Source: Candidatus Binatia bacterium (GTDB lineage Bacteria; Desulfobacterota_B; Binatia; UBA9968; JAJDTQ01). Taken from it: a DNA stretch of 18,404 nucleotides. The DNA lies in the NCBI GenBank assembly GCA_022827045.1, contig JAJDTQ010000164.1, forward strand, positions 1 to 18,404. Direction: 5' to 3'. The notes beneath the pieces were generated by a model. The model did no database searches and was not told the origin of the DNA. It worked only from the letters and a program-made list of their open reading frames with translations. Below, piece by piece: positions 15,558-18,404 of the stretch (positions within the stretch are counted from its first letter, which is position 1; every line of letters begins with the position of its first letter). The translations under genes were made by a program, and so were the position numbers.

Positions 15558-16379
15558 CTAACGCCCCCGGAACTCGGGTTTGCGCTTTTCCCGAAACGCC
15601 GCCAGGCCCTCGGCGTAGTCCGCGCTTGCGTCCGCTTCAAGGGCGAGCCGGCGGAGCCTTTCGTCGTCGCGGTCGTGTCCGGCCAGGGCGGCCAACGCGC
15701 CCTTGGCCGCGGCCACGGCGGCCAACGCGCCCTTGGCCGCGGCCACGGTGAGAGGCGCGTTCCGGGCCATGCCGCCGGCCAGGCGGCGGCCTTCCGCCAG
15801 CACCGTCCCGGGCTCGACCAGGAGGTGCACCGCACCCTGGGAGTGGGCCGTGCGTGCCTCGTACCGCTGCCCGCCCAGCAGCAGGCCGCGGACCGCCGGG
15901 TCGCCGAACACCCGAACGAAGCGGGCAATGCCGCGGGGGTCGTAGCCCAGGCCCAGGCGCGCCGCCGGCACCATGAAGTAGGCATCGTCGGCGGCGAGCC
16001 GGAGATCGCAACTGCAGGCGAGGGATGCTCCGGCACCCACGCACGGGCCGGCGATGCAGGCGAGGGTCGGCTGCGGCACCGCCTCCAAAGCGCGTAGCGC
16101 GCTTTCCACCAGGTCGTCGTAGGCGCGGGTGGCGCCGGGAGCCCGCAAGGTGGCGAACTCCCGGATATCGGCGCCGGAAGAGAACACCGTGTCGTCGCCG
16201 GCCAGCAGGATCACCCGGACCGCGTGGTCGCGAGCGACGCTCTTGGCGAAGCGCCGCAACTCCTTCCACATGGCGACGGACAGGGCGTTGCGGCTGTCGC
16301 CGGCGCACAGCCGCAGTTCGGCCACGCCTTCCGCGACGGTCACGCGTATGCCGTCGGCGGCTGATACCGGCTCGCTCAC
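15558..16379 (-). CDS. Enoyl-CoA hydratase/isomerase (crotonase) family protein lacking both catalytic glutamates
   Basis: This is a 273-residue crotonase-fold protein that should bind an acyl-CoA. The oxyanion-hole and CoA-binding motif SSGADIREF (67-75) and GPCVGAGASLACSCDLRLAA (111-130) are clear. At the two positions where hydratases have glutamate, this protein has S119 (GAGAS in place of the usual GGGCE type) and A139/A140 (VPAARLGLG), so simple hydration is unlikely; isomerase, decarboxylase or hydrolase chemistry, or another residue such as D147, is possible. The start is GTG with GGAGGG 4 nt upstream, and the GTGA overlap with the preceding hydrolase stop shows translational coupling. 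A perfect 10-residue tandem duplication occurs at 212-231; without it the protein would be 263 residues, near the family norm. It is the last gene of its operon. Confidence 0.92.
   Translation of the reverse strand: MSEPVSAADGIRVTVAEGVAELRLCAGDSRNALSVAMWKELRRFAKSVARDHAVRVILLAGDDTVFSSGADIREFATLRAPGATRAYDDLVESALRALEAVPQPTLACIAGPCVGAGASLACSCDLRLAADDAYFMVPAARLGLGYDPRGIARFVRVFGDPAVRGLLLGGQRYEARTAHSQGAVHLLVEPGTVLAEGRRLAGGMARNAPLTVAAAKGALAAVAAAKGALAALAGHDRDDERLRRLALEADASADYAEGLAAFREKRKPEFRGR
15687..15746. repeat. Perfect 30-bp tandem duplication inside the crotonase gene
   Basis: Positions 15687-15716 are repeated exactly at 15717-15746, and the match runs two bases further. The unit is ten codons, so the frame is kept and VAAAKGALAA appears twice. 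Identity at every synonymous site indicates a very recent event. Confidence 0.95.
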
Positions 16380-17230
16380 CTTTCCCTCCGGTGCGCCATC
16401 CAGGCGCCGTCCGCGACGGCGCTGAACAGCTCCGCCAGCGCCGTGTTGACGGCAGCCGGCTCTTCCAGCGTCAGCGTGTGTCCCGAGCGCGGCACCACCA
16501 CCAGCGCTGCCATGGGAGCGGTGCGCTTGAGGAATACGCTGCCGTCGAGGCAGGGGTCGTCCTCGTCGCCGACGATGACCAGCAACGGGATCTCGAGCGT
16601 CGACAACGGCGTTTCCAGGTCCCCCAGGGTAGGGCGCAGTCCCTGCACCCGCGACATGGTGAGCGCAAGGCCGGTGGCCGAGTGGTCCGCGAGCTGCCTC
16701 TCGAACTCGGCGAATCCCCGCGGATCCTTGGCCTCGAAGGCTTTGCGCATGGGGTAGCGGGCGTACTTGGCCGCTGCCTCCGCCATGGGTTCGTCGCGGA
16801 ACATGCGGGCGATGTCCGCGCACATGGCCGCCCGTTCTTCGCGTTCGTCCGGATTCGAGCCCCAGCCGCAGCCGATGGCCGCCACGGAAAGACACTGTTC
16901 GGGGTGGTGGATGGCCACGTGCAGCGCGGTATAGGCACCCATGGAATGCCCTACGATGTGCGCCTCCCGGAGGCCGAGGCCGTCGAGCACGGCCACGACG
17001 TCGTCGCGGGCGATGTCCTGACCGTAAGCTTCGGGCGATTCGGGAACATCCGACGGCAGGTAGCCGCGGGCGTCGAAGGCAATGCAGCGGTGGGAGCGCG
17101 AGAAGAACCGCACCTGCGGCTCGAAGCTCCGGTGGTCGCCGGCGAACTCGTGGACGAACACGATGGGGACGCCCTCCCCGCACTCTTCGTAATGGAGCCG
17201 GGTTCCGTCGGATGCGCTGATGCTCGGCAA
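16376..17230 (-). CDS. Alpha/beta hydrolase fold protein
   Basis: This is a 284-residue cytoplasmic hydrolase with a complete triad: S96 in GHSMG (94-98), an acid in VGDEDDPC (220-227, probably D222 or D225) and H251 in RSGHTLTLEEP (248-258). The usual oxyanion HG is HE (27-28, VHEFAGDHRS). DARGYLPSD (53-61) is the canonical beta4-turn. The only upstream start giving the full N-terminus is a TTG at 17230, with GAGG about 6 nt before it; the next ATG would remove core strands. Its stop overlaps the crotonase start (GTGA). The membrane protein gene lies 46 bp upstream on the same strand. With a crotonase as partner, a thioester, ester or C-C hydrolase role in a CoA pathway is plausible but inferred. 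It is distinct from the hydrolase at 5675-6559. Confidence 0.9.
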   Translation of the reverse strand: MPSISASDGTRLHYEECGEGVPIVFVHEFAGDHRSFEPQVRFFSRSHRCIAFDARGYLPSDVPESPEAYGQDIARDDVVAVLDGLGLREAHIVGHSMGAYTALHVAIHHPEQCLSVAAIGCGWGSNPDEREERAAMCADIARMFRDEPMAEAAAKYARYPMRKAFEAKDPRGFAEFERQLADHSATGLALTMSRVQGLRPTLGDLETPLSTLEIPLLVIVGDEDDPCLDGSVFLKRTAPMAALVVVPRSGHTLTLEEPAAVNTALAELFSAVADGAWMAHRRER

Positions 17231-17276
17231 GAAAGACCTCGTCGGAGAGAGGTTAGATCAAGACGCGGCCGTCTTC

Positions 17277-17678
17277 CTATCCCAGTTCCTTGCGGTGCAC
17301 GCTCAGCAGCACCGCCGAGCCCACGGACACGCCCACGGCGATCAGGGAATACATCGCCGCCAGTACTACGTCGGCGCCCGACGGCGGGGGGTTGCTGCTC
17401 CAGTAAAGGAACAGGTTCACGACGACATAGAGGGCGTAGGCGTGCGCCATCCCGATGACGATGCGTTTCATGTACCAAAGGCCCAGGCCGTAGACCACCA
17501 GGTAGGCGCCGAACACGAGGCTCCACAACACGCTGTCACTGCCCGACAGGCGGGTCCCGAACAAAACGAAGCCAGTGTGCTCGGTCAGCTGAAGGGGCTT
17601 GGAGAAGTTCGAGATTGCCAGCAGCCAGAAGCAGATCGCGAGCCCGCGAAAGATACGCGCCATTCGTGGCTCCATCAT
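17277..17678 (-). CDS. Small four-helix membrane protein, function unknown
   Basis: This is a 133-residue integral membrane protein with four predicted helices: about 8-24 (ARIFRGLAICFWLLAI region), 50-70 (VLWSLVFGAYLVVYGLGLWY), 74-94 (VIGMAHAYALYVVVNLFLYW) and 104-127 (VVLAAMYSLIAVGVSVGSAVLL). A short polar loop, SSNPPPSGAD (95-104), lies between the last two. Two adjacent ATG codons are possible; the first has AGGAG 8 nt upstream and is used. It begins the operon with the alpha/beta hydrolase (46 bp downstream) and the crotonase. No catalytic motif was recognised and I cannot name a family. The start is 76 bp from the palindromic repeat. Confidence 0.82.
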   Translation of the reverse strand: MMEPRMARIFRGLAICFWLLAISNFSKPLQLTEHTGFVLFGTRLSGSDSVLWSLVFGAYLVVYGLGLWYMKRIVIGMAHAYALYVVVNLFLYWSSNPPPSGADVVLAAMYSLIAVGVSVGSAVLLSVHRKELG

Positions 17679-17715
17679 GGTTGTGCTCCTTCTCGAGAGC
17701 GACGGGACCCTGCGA

Positions 17716-17724
17716 ATCTTAGCA
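17716..17724 (-). promoter_or_regulatory. Extended -10 promoter candidate for the membrane protein operon
   Basis: On the minus strand the sequence reads TGCTAAGAT, an extended -10 (TG-N-TAAGAT, five of six -10 bases). It gives a leader of about 31 nt before the ATG at 17678. No good -35 is present, as is usual for extended -10 promoters. It lies between the palindromic repeat and the gene. Confidence 0.4.
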
Positions 17725-17753
17725 CACGTGCCGGCGGACAGGACACCGGGAGC

Positions 17754-17891
17754 CTAGTGCGGTGTCTGGTTTATTCGCAGCATAATCTGCGGGTCTTTTT
17801 CGCCGTCGGCTGCGTTGCTCTTCCTCGCGCCTTGCCGACGACGAAAAATCCTCCGCATCTTATGCTGCGAATTAACCAGACACCACACTAG
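17754..17891. repeat. Complete palindromic intergenic repeat (MITE/REP-like)
   Basis: The left arm 17754-17810 (57 bp) and right arm 17834-17891 (58 bp) are inverted repeats of each other with roughly 86% identity, flanking a 23-base centre. Both ends carry CTAG, which could be the arm ends or a 4-bp target duplication as made by IS5-group elements (YTAR targets). Transcribed, it would fold into one very long hairpin. It lies 20 bp after the permease stop and could end that transcript. The loop and right arm recur at positions 1-106, which shows a dispersed family. It encodes no protein. Confidence 0.88.
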
Positions 17892-17911
17892 CGAGATCGT
17901 GCGCGGAGGCG

Positions 17912-18404
17912 TCAGACCTCGCGCAGGGCGGTCGCCGGTGGCGTCCGGACGAGCCTGCGCGTGCCCAGGTAGCCGACGGCGGCGACCATCAAGAGGCCGA
18001 ACAGCGGCCCCACCGGCCAGATGTGCGGATGCAGACTGGTCGGGAGCTCGAAAACGAAACGGTTCAGCGAGAACGTGGTGATCTCCGCGCCGACGACCGC
18101 GACGATGCCGGCGAACGCGCCCAGCGCCGCGAACTCGGCCACCAGCGCGCCGGTGATGAGCCGCCGCGTCCCGCCCAGGGCACGCAGCAGCGCCAACTCC
18201 TTCAGGCGCTGGTCCCGGCTCGACTGGATGGAGGCGATCAGCACGAGCAACCCGGCGCACAGCACCAGCGCCAGCACCAGCTCCACGGCCTGGGCGACGT
18301 GGGCGATGATGCGCCGCAGGTGGGTGATGAGCTGGTCGACGTCGATGACCGAGACGGTGGGGTGGCGGGAGAGCAGTTCGTTGAGGAACGCCTTTCGTTC
18401 CGAG
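17912..18404 (-). CDS. YbbP/FtsX-type ABC transporter permease, C-terminal part (5' end outside window)
   Basis: The reading frame is open from the right edge to the TGA at 17912, giving the last 163 residues of a large permease. Visible are the end of a periplasmic domain (LLSRHPTVSVIDVDQLI), a transmembrane helix (about 44-60 of the fragment, VLALVLCAGLLVLIAS), the cytoplasmic FtsX/MacB coupling segment QSSRDQRLKELALLRALGGT, and two more membrane helices, ending in PPATALREV as FtsX-domain permeases often do. The SVIDVD-to-LLRALG pattern is that of the YbbP-type permeases, which pair with a YbbA/LolD-like ATPase and are linked to lipoprotein or lipid handling and export. The ATPase gene would be expected upstream, beyond the edge. 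A GTG at 18286 is internal, not the start. Confidence 0.88.
   Translation of the reverse strand, partial: SERKAFLNELLSRHPTVSVIDVDQLITHLRRIIAHVAQAVELVLALVLCAGLLVLIASIQSSRDQRLKELALLRALGGTRRLITGALVAEFAALGAFAGIVAVVGAEITTFSLNRFVFELPTSLHPHIWPVGPLFGLLMVAAVGYLGTRRLVRTPPATALREV

Noticed and set aside
17754..17891. Reading the palindrome as a CRISPR or a tRNA-like structure
   Set aside because: There is one inverted repeat without regularly spaced direct repeats, and no cloverleaf arms or CCA-type end.

Overview
The window is GC-rich chromosomal DNA from a bacterium whose gene families (ACMSD/Amidohydro_2 amidohydrolases, a TctA carrier, a malonyl-CoA-synthetase-like ligase, a crotonase, alpha/beta hydrolases, VOC proteins) are typical of uncultured soil, marine or sponge-associated lineages with large catabolic repertoires, such as Tectomicrobia, Binatota or other deltaproteobacteria-like groups. 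This taxonomic guess rests on gene content and composition only and is weak. Sixteen complete protein genes and one truncated gene are supported. No tRNA, rRNA, CRISPR array, transposase or phage gene was seen. The longest gene-free stretch is 17679-17911 (233 bp).

Left third (1-5674). Half of a palindromic repeat occupies the left edge. It is followed by a secreted ABC-type solute-binding protein (161-1771) and, on the same strand, an amidohydrolase (1875-3077). A VOC/glyoxalase-fold protein (3098-3520, minus) lies tail-to-tail with the amidohydrolase and head-to-head with a TctA carrier that carries a fused TctB-like C-terminal membrane domain (3630-5666).

Middle (5675-10424). An alpha/beta hydrolase (5675-6559, minus) is divergent from a plus-strand group. 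That group is an LCM/PPM1-type SAM methyltransferase (6654-7508), an acetolactate-synthase-superfamily ThDP enzyme (7558-9252), and a LysR-type regulator (9385-10365) that appears to have its own promoter and a nearly leaderless transcript.

Right (10425-17678). A minus-strand operon reads: malonyl-CoA-synthetase-like ligase (15137-13590), atypical SDR (13523-12711), ACMSD-type amidohydrolase (12724-11723), M18 aminopeptidase (11726-10425). Its last three genes overlap. A small membrane-anchored coiled-coil protein (15213-15527) runs divergently from the ligase under a good sigma70-like promoter. A second minus-strand operon reads: four-helix membrane protein (17678-17277), alpha/beta hydrolase (17230-16376), crotonase homolog (16379-15558). 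The hydrolase and crotonase genes share a GTGA stop/start overlap.

Right edge. A complete 138-bp palindromic repeat of the same family as the left-edge copy (17754-17891) lies between the membrane-protein operon and the 3' end of a YbbP/FtsX-type ABC permease gene (17912 to the edge).

The recurring theme is CoA-dependent and decarboxylating or hydrolytic catabolism of small carboxylates, possibly aromatic breakdown products, together with carboxylate and oligopeptide-like uptake. The least ordinary items are the dispersed palindrome family, the SDR lacking its whole catalytic triad, the recent 30-bp in-frame duplication in a crotonase that also lacks both catalytic glutamates, the TctA-TctB fusion without a nearby TctC, and the heptad-duplicating coiled-coil protein.
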